This document shows, piece by piece, positions 52,742 to 62,199 of a DNA stretch of 64,000 nt. Made by a program: the position numbers and the translations under genes. Within the stretch, counting starts at the first letter, position 1. Every line of letters begins with the position of its first letter. The stretch lies in assembly GCA_022360655.1 (NCBI GenBank), contig JAKSCK010000050.1, positions 105,685-169,684 on the forward strand, in the 5' to 3' direction. This stretch comes from Spirochaetales bacterium. Its GTDB lineage: Bacteria; Spirochaetota; Spirochaetia; DSM-2461. The notes under the pieces are model-generated. The model was not told the DNA's origin, did not search any database, and saw only the letters and a program-made list of their open reading frames with translations.

Positions 52742-54721
52742 CTACATCTCGCTTAATTCGTCCAGGTTCACTTTCCGCTTGCGTGAGCGAGTCGGAGTCA
52801 CATCAGCTTTGCCCTTGGGCTTGGCAGGAGCCTCTTTGACGCTCTTGCTCTTGATGGCATCAGCATATTCGTTGTCCACCGGCATGGCGGGCTCTTCTGC
52901 TGAGAAGCTCTGATTGATGTCACTTCGAACAGTGGAACGTCGGCGCTTGAAGGATGCAAAAGCCGCATCCTGGAAGCCCTTAGAAACACCATTGAGGAAC
53001 TCATTGAGCACATTGGCCATGGCATTCAGCACGTAACGCTTGCGCTTGATGCTAGTGATGTCCACGTCCAACACCAAACCAGGCTGAATGTGGTAAGGAT
53101 TGATGGCGTAATCATAAGCCTCAAATTTGCGCTCTAAGAAATCAATCCGCTGGTCAAGAACAACCCGCATTTTGGGATTTTCATAACCAAAGGTGATTTT
53201 CACTTTCTCTCGTGCAGCACGCAGCATCTTCTTGAGCAGATCTTTCTCATAGAGGTAGGTCTGGTTCAGACGTTCAACATCTGTGTCCTCAGCCTTGAGC
53301 TCCATGATTTCCTGCCAGAGTTTTTCCTGCTCGTAGTAGAGGGCATCACCGGTGCTTTCTTTCCGCTTGGTGATACGACCCTTCATCTTGGCAGAGAGAT
53401 CATCAAAGTCATGGACCTGGCCATAACCTTTCTTGCTGCCTTCGTAAATCTCAACCGACACGTCATAAACGTGGGAGATTTCCTTGGCATACTCTTCAAT
53501 CTGCTTGTCATAAGCCGCACGGAGAGTCTCCAGCTGGCCATGATCATAGAACTTAAGACGCATCTGATAGCGCTCATCGGGAAGACGTGTGGGATCAACA
53601 TCCTCATATTCCCGGACAATGAGCTCACGAGCATTCTTCAAGTTCTCAATGTACTGATATCCCATTTTGGACGTATCCAAGATGGAAGTCAGGTTGTTCA
53701 CAGCTGTGTTAAAACCGCGGTTTCGGATGTTCTCCATGTCAATGATGCGCTTGATGTTCTCACGCACATTCTGGGGATCAAACTCCTCGGGATCAATTTC
53801 AGCACGCAGACCTTCAATCTTCTCAACCAAAGTTTTGGCCATGAAGGTGTAACGACGTGAATCTTCTGATTCCTTGTCATCATCGGTGAACTCAGGAACT
53901 CGCTTGATGCGTTCAAACATCAACTCAGTATCAGAGAGTTCTTCTTTTCCTTCATCCACCAACTGGTCCTGGTAGACTTCAATCTCCCGATCAATCATGT
54001 CTGTGATGGTCTTGGAGATTTGATCTTTGATGATGCCTTCCACTGTGGACTGGTACTGGAAGATGGGGCTGATCAACTCAGAATCAAGAATGTTGATGGA
54101 AAGCTTCACATCTGTGACAGTCTTGGGTTTGAGCTGGTTATCTTTGAAGGAACACTTCACCACAGAGTAAGCATTCTCACCCCGGATGAAGGCTCCCACA
54201 TCAGTCTTCTGGCGAAGAAGGGAGTTGGTCTCATTCTCCAGGTCATTCATACCCCGCTGGATATGCCCCTGAAGGTGACCGTACATGTTCACCATGGACT
54301 TCTCAATTTCGCCAGTGTTGAACTTGTCAGCACCACCTACCTGATCAAGAAGCTCAGCCATTTCTTTTGGTGAATAACGAGCAAGGTTCTTCGTCTCTTC
54401 CTTATCAACGAATTGACGAACCTTTTTCACCATTTCGTCTTCAGTGGTGACGATGTACCGATTGAACATGTTCTGGTAGTTCTGGTTGAAGTAGTTATAA
54501 ACTTTTTCCTTCAAACCACCCATCACATCAAGTTCATTCAAGACTTCCTGGGGAAGACGTGTCTTGACTGTGTTGACTACCTTATCGGCTTCCTCGCTGA
54601 TCAGCTGATCGTACTCGGCCTTCTGGTCACGACCCTCTTGGGCGAGGGAGTTGCGTGAACCAACGGCAGAGGGCTTTGTCGGATGAAATACGTTTGGACT
54701 CTTGGGAAGATCGCCAGCCAT
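52742..54721 (-). CDS. cfpA: Cytoplasmic filament protein A
   Basis: A 659-residue, highly charged and mostly helical protein, close to the length of Treponema CfpA (about 678), the subunit of the ribbon-like cytoplasmic filaments that run under the inner membrane near the flagella. It begins with a disordered segment ([20 protein letters not shown]), then long coiled-coil-like stretches (for example [40 protein letters not shown]) and ends in a basic tail ([18 protein letters not shown]). AAAGGAG precedes the ATG by about 9 nt. A perfect-consensus promoter fits an abundant structural protein. Confidence 0.93.
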   Translation of the reverse strand: MAGDLPKSPNVFHPTKPSAVGSRNSLAQEGRDQKAEYDQLISEEADKVVNTVKTRLPQEVLNELDVMGGLKEKVYNYFNQNYQNMFNRYIVTTEDEMVKKVRQFVDKEETKNLARYSPKEMAELLDQVGGADKFNTGEIEKSMVNMYGHLQGHIQRGMNDLENETNSLLRQKTDVGAFIRGENAYSVVKCSFKDNQLKPKTVTDVKLSINILDSELISPIFQYQSTVEGIIKDQISKTITDMIDREIEVYQDQLVDEGKEELSDTELMFERIKRVPEFTDDDKESEDSRRYTFMAKTLVEKIEGLRAEIDPEEFDPQNVRENIKRIIDMENIRNRGFNTAVNNLTSILDTSKMGYQYIENLKNARELIVREYEDVDPTRLPDERYQMRLKFYDHGQLETLRAAYDKQIEEYAKEISHVYDVSVEIYEGSKKGYGQVHDFDDLSAKMKGRITKRKESTGDALYYEQEKLWQEIMELKAEDTDVERLNQTYLYEKDLLKKMLRAAREKVKITFGYENPKMRVVLDQRIDFLERKFEAYDYAINPYHIQPGLVLDVDITSIKRKRYVLNAMANVLNEFLNGVSKGFQDAAFASFKRRRSTVRSDINQSFSAEEPAMPVDNEYADAIKSKSVKEAPAKPKGKADVTPTRSRKRKVNLDELSEM

Positions 54722-54800
54722 TTAGCTCATCTCCTTTTCGGATAAGACTCAATCTCACTGCATACGCAGCCTATGTAATATGCCGCATTATGCAGTAGTA

Positions 54801-54828
54801 ATTATAGTCCCGGGGATTTATTTGTCAA
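54801..54828 (-). promoter_or_regulatory. Perfect-consensus promoter of cfpA
   Basis: TTGACA (54828-54823), a 16-nt spacer and TATAAT (54806-54801) on the minus strand, with a leader of about 75 nt containing small inverted repeats (for example CTGC-GTAT-GCAG). Confidence 0.8.
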
Positions 54829-54877
54829 AATACCTCCGAAACTCCGTCGAAATGGGGATGCTCCCCGCCTCAATTGT

Positions 54878-57592
54878 CTATTTATACATGACCAGCGCAT
54901 CCTTTGCCATTTGTCTCATGGCTCTCGATTTTGAATTTTCTCCAATGCTCTTAAGATTTTGGAGTGCATTCACACGTTGTCCATCTTCAGCATCCAATCG
55001 TTTCAAAACCTCAAGGGCACGGTCATAGACATTAAAATCTTCTGTCACAGAAAGGCGAACAGTCCGTGCGGCAAGGAACCAAATGGTATCTCCCTGTTGG
55101 ATAACATATGGCCCCCCTTCTGGCATCAAAAGCTCTGTTCCTGGAAAAATCCAGTTGGGGTCACTTCCTGTGAAGACCTTATAATTCAAATCTTTATACC
55201 CATTAAGAACAGCTATTTCATTTGCTGCTAAATGAATATCTGCTTCAGAAATGGATAATCGATCGTCCATATTCAAATAGGCTTTCACCTCTTCTTGATT
55301 GCGAGGAGCCCGATCTGGATCAATGATCTGGGACTGAGAAGAAGAGGGCAATTGTTCCACAGTTTCGAGAGGTTCTTCGGAAGAAATCTCTGACTCCTCG
55401 GTCAAAGATTCATCAAAATCAACACGTTCTTCTTGTTGAAGAATATTCTGAGAATGGTCTTCACCTTCCACAAGTTCTGGAGTGGTGGCATTCAAGTCAT
55501 CTGTAGTTTTTTGGGAATTTTGTGAAGAATCCTCGTCTAGAGCCTCAATAACCGGGATTTCATCTGATTCAATATTCTCTTTGACCTGGGCATCCAAGTC
55601 CTGCGCCATGAACTCATCCTCATTGAAAGTGGAGGTGGGAGCCTCTACTCCACTCTGCGAGGAACTCAACAAACGTCCCCAAGGTGCCCGTCCACTCAAA
55701 TCCCAGGAAAGCAATCCAGCAAGAAGAAGGGCCAGAATGGCAAGAGAAATCCCGAGAATGGGAATAGGACGATGAGACGACCCCTGACGGGGTTTTGCCC
55801 GGGGAGGAGAAATCTGAACGGGTTTTGAGACGGCTTTCGTTTTCTGTGGTGGGGATTCTTCTGACGTTTTGGGTTTGGATTGAGGCCGAGGTTTTTCTCC
55901 GAGCAAACGCCGTTGTTCAGGAGTCAAAGCCCCCGTTCCTCCTTTCCCAAGACTTCGAATGAGGGCAAGAAGACGTTCTTGATCCTTTTTCCAAGGCTCA
56001 GCATCAAAAGCAGCAATTTCATCAATGTGACCACTGATGTTCATGGCCTTGCGTAAATCGGCTTGAGAAAAAGATCGTTTGGCAGTTCGCCAAAGAAGCT
56101 GAGGTGAAGAACCAAGATACAAATCCCCCCAGAATGGCAAACAGTGATGAGGGTGATCCGAGGAATGAAGCAAGGAGCGCAGGTTTTCAGCCAAAGGCTC
56201 ATAGGATTCAATACCATCTGAATGTGTTTGCACTTGCAATAGCACAATGGCATTGGAGGCTAGGAACCAGCCCAGAGAAGAGAGAGCCTCACAAATTTCC
56301 ATGGCATGAAGAGAGGACTGTACCCCATGCGCCCCCTCTGGTTTACCTTGGGATTCTCCAAGAAAAATCCGATCAAGACTAGAAAAAACCGTGGCCTCTC
56401 CTGGCAACAATAAATCTTTAAAGGCCATGAAGGGGGTACGGAAATAGCGTTCCACCGAAGAAGCTGAAAGTGTTCCCTCATCATGAATCTCAATGGGAAA
56501 TCCCTCTGGTATAGAAACATTCCAAAGGATTTCATCCCCTTTCACATTCATGATTTCCCGAGTATGGGGTAAAACGCGAAGTCCCCCTTTTTGAGAATTC
56601 CCAAAGGTGATTGCAGGCCCCTGGGGTGGGTGAATTTTCCAACTAGTACCATCATGGGACAAACGTGACGATGCAAAATCTTTTGATTTTTTTGAAATAT
56701 CCTTCACAGCAATAGCAGCAGGAATTCCATCACGAGCTGGGAAAAGAAGGGAAAGTTTTTCAAAAATGGTGGACTGGGTTGTGAACACATCCAATTGCTG
56801 ACGGCGTTGACGGACTCGTTTGACATAACCAATGAACACCGCGGCATCCCGGGAATCCATGGCATCGTAGTCTAGATCATAGGCCGATGCTGTAATGAGA
56901 TCAGGATCCACCCCCATTCCCATCAGAGAGGGAACAAACCCTGGATGAGCTTCAAGCGAAAGCAGATGACGCTGATCAAACCAGAAGGCATTCCCTTCAG
57001 AGAGCACAAGGCCTCGACCGGAAAAATCCTGTTGCGTGTAACGAAGAGGATTTCGGGAAAAAGCTTCCTTGGCCTCTTCATAGAGGCGAACAAAATGTCG
57101 GTCTTTTTTTTCCCGTTCATCCAGATTAAAGATGACCTGATCTTCATAACGAAGCTGAATGTTTCCACTGGTATAGAACCAAACCATGTGGCGCCGTTCA
57201 CCATCTTTGACTTGGCGATAATCTGTCAATTCATCCGTGGGTAAATCAAAACTCTCAAAGAAGAGGCGAATGGCATCCACCACTCCAGTGTCACCAAGAT
57301 AACGACCAGAAAATCGTGGGGCATGAAGAATTTCCAAGAGAGGATTGCCCACATGATCATCTGTGACCACGGTGGTTCCGACAGCCTTATGCACCTCTTC
57401 AGGGATGTCTCGGGCATTCCCTATACGAAGGAAAGGACGGATATCATCGCGTTCTTTGCCAAGATAAACCACATAGCACTCTCGGCCAATACGAAAGATG
57501 CGAGACTCAGGAGCAATGGAATCAGGCATAAGATTTCGTCCTCTTTCCTCACAAAACCTCTTGCTTAAATGGGTTCCAAGAGGTTTGAACAT
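54878..57592 (-). CDS. Large single-pass membrane protein with LysM-like C-terminus
   Basis: A 904-residue protein upstream of cfpA. A soluble N-terminal region of about 600 residues, with no family that I recognise, is followed by a basic proline-rich stretch, one transmembrane helix (about 624-644, ILGISLAILALLLAGLLSW) and an acidic Ser/Glu-rich linker (about 660-760). The final part has a LysM-like GGPYVIQQGDTIWFLAARTV segment, which suggests binding to peptidoglycan. This gives a cytoplasmic domain linked to the cell wall. Start 57592 or ATG 57529. Whether it belongs functionally with cfpA is unknown; the cfpA promoter lies between them. Confidence 0.8.
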   Translation of the reverse strand: MFKPLGTHLSKRFCEERGRNLMPDSIAPESRIFRIGRECYVVYLGKERDDIRPFLRIGNARDIPEEVHKAVGTTVVTDDHVGNPLLEILHAPRFSGRYLGDTGVVDAIRLFFESFDLPTDELTDYRQVKDGERRHMVWFYTSGNIQLRYEDQVIFNLDEREKKDRHFVRLYEEAKEAFSRNPLRYTQQDFSGRGLVLSEGNAFWFDQRHLLSLEAHPGFVPSLMGMGVDPDLITASAYDLDYDAMDSRDAAVFIGYVKRVRQRRQQLDVFTTQSTIFEKLSLLFPARDGIPAAIAVKDISKKSKDFASSRLSHDGTSWKIHPPQGPAITFGNSQKGGLRVLPHTREIMNVKGDEILWNVSIPEGFPIEIHDEGTLSASSVERYFRTPFMAFKDLLLPGEATVFSSLDRIFLGESQGKPEGAHGVQSSLHAMEICEALSSLGWFLASNAIVLLQVQTHSDGIESYEPLAENLRSLLHSSDHPHHCLPFWGDLYLGSSPQLLWRTAKRSFSQADLRKAMNISGHIDEIAAFDAEPWKKDQERLLALIRSLGKGGTGALTPEQRRLLGEKPRPQSKPKTSEESPPQKTKAVSKPVQISPPRAKPRQGSSHRPIPILGISLAILALLLAGLLSWDLSGRAPWGRLLSSSQSGVEAPTSTFNEDEFMAQDLDAQVKENIESDEIPVIEALDEDSSQNSQKTTDDLNATTPELVEGEDHSQNILQQEERVDFDESLTEESEISSEEPLETVEQLPSSSQSQIIDPDRAPRNQEEVKAYLNMDDRLSISEADIHLAANEIAVLNGYKDLNYKVFTGSDPNWIFPGTELLMPEGGPYVIQQGDTIWFLAARTVRLSVTEDFNVYDRALEVLKRLDAEDGQRVNALQNLKSIGENSKSRAMRQMAKDALVMYK

Positions 57593-57704
57593 ATTTTAGA
57601 AGTATTAATTTCATATTAAATATAGAATTAATACCGCTAAAAATCCTGACAATTTTCAAAAAACAACAAAATATGAAATTGTCATGTCTCTTTTGCCTCC
57701 CTCA
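57593..57704. repeat. AT-rich gap with two inverted repeats
   Basis: Between two minus-strand genes. Inverted repeats TATTAATT/AATTAATA (57603-57633) and TGACAATTTTC/GAAATTGTCA (57647-57684) lie in a much more AT-rich segment than the surroundings. They could be a promoter/operator region or a weak terminator for the upstream TPR-HEPN gene. Confidence 0.5.
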
Positions 57705-59198
57705 TCATACGCCGCCTCTCTTTGTGCCAGCAAGCGATCCATCATGACTGGGATACACAAAGGGTTGCAAAACCCACGCATTCTTTTGATGTAACCCATC
57801 GCGGGTGCTTCGATCTTCGGCACAAAGAAAACAACCTATAAGAGCGGAAATCCATTGAAGATACCGTTTTGCCTCTTCCCCCCAATCTTCAATGGACTCC
57901 AGCCCATCCTCTATCGATGCGGCCTGAAGCGATAGTGTGGCATGGGAATGAGTCTTTTCCACACCATCGGCCCAACAATCCCAAAAACCATGAAGTGAAG
58001 GATTTTGGGACTGCTGTAAAACAGATGAAGGGCGTGATGAGGTTCCCAGCACGGATGAACTGGTGTTGGATTTTCCTCCCAACAAAAGGGAGACACAGGA
58101 ATCTAAACCTTGCAAAATTCCCTGAGACCCTGCCAAAACAGAACGCAAGGCCACCAAAGCGGGTTCATGAGGAACCCAGCCACTGACTTCTGGCTGATGA
58201 AGAAGTCGATTGCTACCATCATGCAGTGGACGGTGGCTTTCATAATGAATATAGGCATTTCGCAGGGCTCGATATCGTTCAGAGACCCGTCCAAGAAGAA
58301 TGGCCGATTGGCGGAATCGTTCTGCAGTGGCCCCACCCACGGTGGCATGCCTCAAACCAAGAGTGGCGGCATCACCCACGGCATGATCGCATTGATGACA
58401 GGCTGCACAGGGACTGAGATACAAGCGATGCCGTAAAATAGCACTCATCATGGTGCGCTCTTCATCGTTGTTGGCCACAATGGAGTTTTTAGGGCAAACA
58501 AAATCCTCCACTTCTGCCGTTCCAAGTCGATCCCGAATCACCGCGGCCAAAGAAGCGATGGCAGAACGGCGCTGAGGAAAATCCTCCGCAAGTTGCCCAA
58601 GATGACTCACCGCTTCTTGCAGGAGCAGGGCCTCCAAAGAGGGAGCGGTTCCAGCAATTTGCACCAAACATTCACAACGGCCCATCACCGCATCAAAGGA
58701 TTGAGGATTCCACAAGGACGCTTTATGAAAGAAATCAAAAGCCTCCCAATCCCGCCCTAGGGCTCGCAAAAAGGCACCATGAGCCATGGCCACCATGGCT
58801 GATAATTTCTCATCCGAACCACTGGCCTGAGCCGCCTGGGTGTAGGCCTCCCGAATTCCCCGAGAGTCGGAACGGCGATACCATAGGCGAGAGCATTGAC
58901 CGGCGGCTTCCACCTGCAGAAGATTGGACCGGAGATTGGCCACATCAAGCCAGTAGACCGCAGCATAGGCCGGAATGGAGGTGAGATGGGCGCCCTGCTG
59001 CTCCAAAAGGTAAAGGCTGTATTTCAAAATGGAGGCATCCTGAAGCGCCAGACCAGCATCAGCCATCAAGCCGACTTTAGAGAATAAATCATCGGGGCGC
59101 AGGGTCCGCACATCCGAAATGCGTGAAAACGCTTCTCGAAAGGCTCCCCGTTCCATGGCCTTTTGGGCTTCCTCAAAGGATGAAGAGAACTCACTCAC
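57705..59198 (-). CDS. TPR protein with HEPN-like domain (LA2681-type)
   Basis: About 497 residues from GTG 59198. The N-terminal half contains TPR-like helical repeats (EEAQKAMERGAFREAFSRIS; SAMVAMAHGAFLRALGRDWEAFDFFHKA). The C-terminal half has RYRALRNAYIHYE, an R-x4-H motif typical of HEPN domains, inside a helical region like the LA2681-type HEPN proteins, many of which are RNases of defence or toxin systems. A Cys-rich SPCAACHQCDHAVG lies before it. The start is uncertain: a TATAAT box ends 6 nt before GTG 59198, while a GTG at 59264 is also in frame. No antitoxin-like partner is seen beside it. Confidence 0.7.
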   Translation of the reverse strand: MSEFSSSFEEAQKAMERGAFREAFSRISDVRTLRPDDLFSKVGLMADAGLALQDASILKYSLYLLEQQGAHLTSIPAYAAVYWLDVANLRSNLLQVEAAGQCSRLWYRRSDSRGIREAYTQAAQASGSDEKLSAMVAMAHGAFLRALGRDWEAFDFFHKASLWNPQSFDAVMGRCECLVQIAGTAPSLEALLLQEAVSHLGQLAEDFPQRRSAIASLAAVIRDRLGTAEVEDFVCPKNSIVANNDEERTMMSAILRHRLYLSPCAACHQCDHAVGDAATLGLRHATVGGATAERFRQSAILLGRVSERYRALRNAYIHYESHRPLHDGSNRLLHQPEVSGWVPHEPALVALRSVLAGSQGILQGLDSCVSLLLGGKSNTSSSVLGTSSRPSSVLQQSQNPSLHGFWDCWADGVEKTHSHATLSLQAASIEDGLESIEDWGEEAKRYLQWISALIGCFLCAEDRSTRDGLHQKNAWVLQPFVYPSHDGSLAGTKRGGV

Positions 59199-59204
59199 AA
59201 CCCC

Positions 59205-59210
59205 ATTATA
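59205..59210 (-). promoter_or_regulatory. -10 box of TPR-HEPN gene
   Basis: Perfect TATAAT on the minus strand, 6 nt before the GTG at 59198 and with no ribosome binding site, again the leaderless arrangement. No good -35 was found. Confidence 0.45.
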
Positions 59211-59241
59211 GACGAAAGAAATTACTTTTAATCCAGCCTTT

Positions 59242-60171
59242 ATGTGTACAATTCCTGATGTCACCGATAAATTGTCATCAATGATTTCTCCGAGTCTTCC
59301 CTCATTCCCAAGACGCTTTCCTACCGGTCTTCTTTTCTTAAGTTTTCTTCTTACCAGTTCAATGGCCTCATGTCAGCCAACACCAGAACACAAAACTCAA
59401 ATGGTCCACCCCTCCCCTTTTATCCATCCTCTCTTCACGTTTGATTTGGACGAATGGAACAAGTTAAAATCCCAAATGCCACTCAAAGCCCACCAAGATT
59501 TTGAGCCTTTTCTTGATGATATGGCCCAAGTTTTGAGTGAAAATCAGAATCTGATTTTGGTGGATAAAAAGAATCCCCTGCCAGAAGAATGGAAACCCAC
59601 AGAACTCCTTTCCTTGGATTCCTATTCTCAGCTCATCAAAAATAAAACTGGCATGCAACTGGACCGTCCGGCCTTGGAAAGCTTGATGAACATGGTTCAA
59701 GCCGCCCAAAACGAGGGGATCACGCTTCTGATATCATCCGCTTACAGAAGCTACAACTACCAAGAGAAGCTTTTTCAATATTATGTCCAGCAGGATGGTG
59801 AATCCAGAGCGGAGCACTATTCAGCACGTCCAGGCACCAGTCAGCATCAGCTAGGAACCTGTGTAGATTTTGGAAGCATCACCAATGACTTTGTAAAGAC
59901 AACTGCGGGGCAATGGCTCCATGAAAACGGATCACGTTTTGGTTGGAGTTTATCTTATCCTCAGGGAGCACAAGAAAAAACGGGCTATATGTGGGAGAGC
60001 TGGCACTGGCGTTACATTGGCCCAGAGGCTACAGCCATGCAAAAAAACTATTTTGAAGATTCCCAGCAGGATTTTTTAGAGTTTTGGTCCCTCCATGAAG
60101 AGAGATTTCGTTCTGCATGGAAGGATTCGGAATTGGAGAACGACCCCGCTCCTAAAGAGCGGGGTGAGTGA
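59242..60171 (+). CDS. VanY-type D-alanyl-D-alanine carboxypeptidase lipoprotein
   Basis: A protein of about 309 residues (or 296 from ATG 59281) with a signal sequence and lipobox SSMASC. The C-terminal domain has the M15 peptidase motifs SAYRSYNYQEKLFQYY, the zinc motif ARPGTSQHQLGTCVDFG and the catalytic WESWHWRYIG. It would trim the terminal D-Ala of peptidoglycan stem peptides at the membrane surface. It overlaps the divergent TPR-HEPN frame only if the longer starts are used. The stop lies inside a terminator-like hairpin. Confidence 0.88.
   Translation: MCTIPDVTDKLSSMISPSLPSFPRRFPTGLLFLSFLLTSSMASCQPTPEHKTQMVHPSPFIHPLFTFDLDEWNKLKSQMPLKAHQDFEPFLDDMAQVLSENQNLILVDKKNPLPEEWKPTELLSLDSYSQLIKNKTGMQLDRPALESLMNMVQAAQNEGITLLISSAYRSYNYQEKLFQYYVQQDGESRAEHYSARPGTSQHQLGTCVDFGSITNDFVKTTAGQWLHENGSRFGWSLSYPQGAQEKTGYMWESWHWRYIGPEATAMQKNYFEDSQQDFLEFWSLHEERFRSAWKDSELENDPAPKERGE
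60143..60165. terminator. Bidirectional GC hairpin at end of VanY gene
   Basis: Nine-base arms ACCCCGCTC/GAGCGGGGT with a 5-nt loop, located within the last codons of the VanY-type gene and 8 nt from the convergent PASTA gene stop. No T-run. Confidence 0.5.
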
Positions 60172-60172
60172 T

Positions 60173-61264
60173 TTATTCCTCTGAGAGAACGTCGAGCCGT
60201 TCCACTTCCTGACCATTGATGGTGAGGATAATTCCTGAACCAACAGGCACAATGTAGGGGAAGCTCACCCGTCCACCAGAGTGTGGCATGGAGAACAGAG
60301 TTCGTTCCGCCGCACCAGGTTCTCGAATAATGGCTTCAAGTAGCACAGGAACGGGATATTCGGGAAGGGTGCGATCAAAGAGACCATAACGATACTCTTC
60401 CGGCCAAGACTTTGGCGGTGTGTAGCGTAGAACCACCCGGCGATTGGGACCAACCTGGCTCTCAGGAGCTGGATTCTGAGAACGCACACGGGGGTAGGTT
60501 CCCTCTGGGGAACGGCCATCTTCTTCAAAGACAAAAGGAAGTGGGAGACGTGCCAGCGAACGCATGGCATTCTCTGCAGACCAATCTTCCCAGTCTGGTA
60601 GGACAATGGGTCGGTCCATTTTCCCCCGGCTCACAATGAGAATGAGGTTCTCTGGTTGACTCAATGGTGTGCCTGCATCAGGATACTGGCCCAAGACCGT
60701 TCCACTCTCTGCATCGTTGTACACATAAGTGACTGGTTCTTGGATGACGAGAAGAGGTTCATAGGTGGAAAAGAGGGTGGCCAAACGACTCCGCACATCC
60801 TCCACATTCATGCCCACGTATTCCTCAACATTGTCCAGGATGGCCCCTTTACTGACCGTGATGGTGACCCGGCGGCCTGCTTTCACATAGAGACCAGGTT
60901 CGGGGTCTTGGGCAATGACTTGGCCTTTGTCAGCAGGGATTCCGGTGTATTTGACCTGCACCCGGGGATAGAGTTCCCGCGCCTGCAAATTGGCCAGAGC
61001 TTCTGTGATTTCATCTCCAACAACGCGGGGAACAACCGTGCGCTCAGCACCTCGAACCGCCAAGAAGAATGCGGCCAGAAAGAAGAAGAGCATCACCACA
61101 AAGGCGCCACCAATCACCAGCAGAGACTGACGAAAATACCGACGCTGAATGGGATCGTCCTCTTGAAGGGACAGGGCATCGTCAGCGGCATCGTCCGTAT
61201 GGGGAACCGTGCTTTTCTTACGAACCGGTTTTTTGGGGGCTGTGGATTTAAAAATAGCGCTCAT
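60173..61264 (-). CDS. Membrane-anchored PASTA-domain protein
   Basis: A 363-residue protein with a short basic cytoplasmic tail (about 1-45), one transmembrane helix (about 48-70) and three extracytoplasmic PASTA repeats (about 75-290; VPRVVGDEITEALANLQ; EYVGMNVEDVRSRL; PDWEDWSAENAMRSL), then a C-terminal beta-rich segment. PASTA domains bind peptidoglycan or muropeptides and are usually fused to a Ser/Thr kinase or a PBP. Here there is no kinase; it stands alone behind def and fmt, overlapping fmt by 4 nt. Confidence 0.87.
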   Translation of the reverse strand: MSAIFKSTAPKKPVRKKSTVPHTDDAADDALSLQEDDPIQRRYFRQSLLVIGGAFVVMLFFFLAAFFLAVRGAERTVVPRVVGDEITEALANLQARELYPRVQVKYTGIPADKGQVIAQDPEPGLYVKAGRRVTITVSKGAILDNVEEYVGMNVEDVRSRLATLFSTYEPLLVIQEPVTYVYNDAESGTVLGQYPDAGTPLSQPENLILIVSRGKMDRPIVLPDWEDWSAENAMRSLARLPLPFVFEEDGRSPEGTYPRVRSQNPAPESQVGPNRRVVLRYTPPKSWPEEYRYGLFDRTLPEYPVPVLLEAIIREPGAAERTLFSMPHSGGRVSFPYIVPVGSGIILTINGQEVERLDVLSEE

Positions 61265-62199
61265 GATGTTTCTCCCAATCGAGTGCCGGCTTCTAGGTCC
61301 AGGCCATTGAGGAACTCCCGGAATCCCAACGGTTTCCGAGCAGGGGCCTGCAGCCGTGTGACAGCCAAAACACCGTCTCCCGTTTGTATCAGTATACCCA
61401 GGGAGTTGTCCACTCCTAAGACTGTTCCTGGGGCATCTTCTGTTTTCTGAGCGGGAAGGACCTGCGCTTCAAGCAGGGCCAAATCTCCACCAGCAAAGGG
61501 AGTACGAGCCTTAGGCCATGGGGAATAGGCGCGGATGCAACGCTCAATTTCTGCAGCCGAGGAATTCCAATCCACCAGACCATCTTCTTTTTTTACCAGA
61601 TGACAGTAGGTGGCCTCCTCATGATTTTGAGGCTGGCGAACAGCCGTGCCTTCAACAAATTGTCCTACAACCCGACAGAGCACAGGGGCCGCCTCCTGAG
61701 CCACACGAAGCGTGAGGCTGGCGGTGGTGTCCTCTGGAAGGATGAGGAAGGGGTCTTGAGCCAGAATATCACCGCTGTCCATTTCCAAAGCCACATCCTG
61801 CACCGTCAACGCCGTGGTTTCTAATCCTGCAAGTAAAGCAGCACTGATGGGCGAAGGACCTCGAAATTGAGGAAGGGCAGATGGATGCATATTGATGGCC
61901 CCCTGCGGAAAGAGGGACAGGAACTTTGGTCCAAAAATTCGACCATAGGCAAAAACCACCAAGAGATCTGCTTGGAGAGTGGCGGCCTCTTCTCGAGCTT
62001 GGGCTCCTAGTCGGGGAGGTTGAAGCACAGAAAGACCAAGCTCAAGGGCGCAGGCCTTCACTGGTGAGGGCTGAAGACTCCTCCCCCGCCCGGCCTTCCG
62101 ATCAGGGGCAGTGAGAACCCCCACAACCTCAAATTGGGCAGCAAGAGCTTGAAGTGAAGGAACGGCAATGTCAGGGGTTCCAGCAAAGAGAATTCTCAT
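61261..62199 (-). CDS. fmt: Methionyl-tRNA formyltransferase
   Basis: A 312-residue enzyme that formylates initiator Met-tRNA. It begins MRILFAGTPDIAVPSLQAL, has FGPKFLSLFPQGAINMHPSA (the N-x-H catalytic residues), FRGPSPISAALLAGL and the catalytic Asp in ALEMDSGDILAQ, then a C-terminal OB-like tRNA-binding domain (about 205-312). Its ATG overlaps the def stop by 4 nt. Initiation with formyl-Met followed by deformylation is handled by this pair. Confidence 0.97.
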   Translation of the reverse strand: MRILFAGTPDIAVPSLQALAAQFEVVGVLTAPDRKAGRGRSLQPSPVKACALELGLSVLQPPRLGAQAREEAATLQADLLVVFAYGRIFGPKFLSLFPQGAINMHPSALPQFRGPSPISAALLAGLETTALTVQDVALEMDSGDILAQDPFLILPEDTTASLTLRVAQEAAPVLCRVVGQFVEGTAVRQPQNHEEATYCHLVKKEDGLVDWNSSAAEIERCIRAYSPWPKARTPFAGGDLALLEAQVLPAQKTEDAPGTVLGVDNSLGILIQTGDGVLAVTRLQAPARKPLGFREFLNGLDLEAGTRLGETS

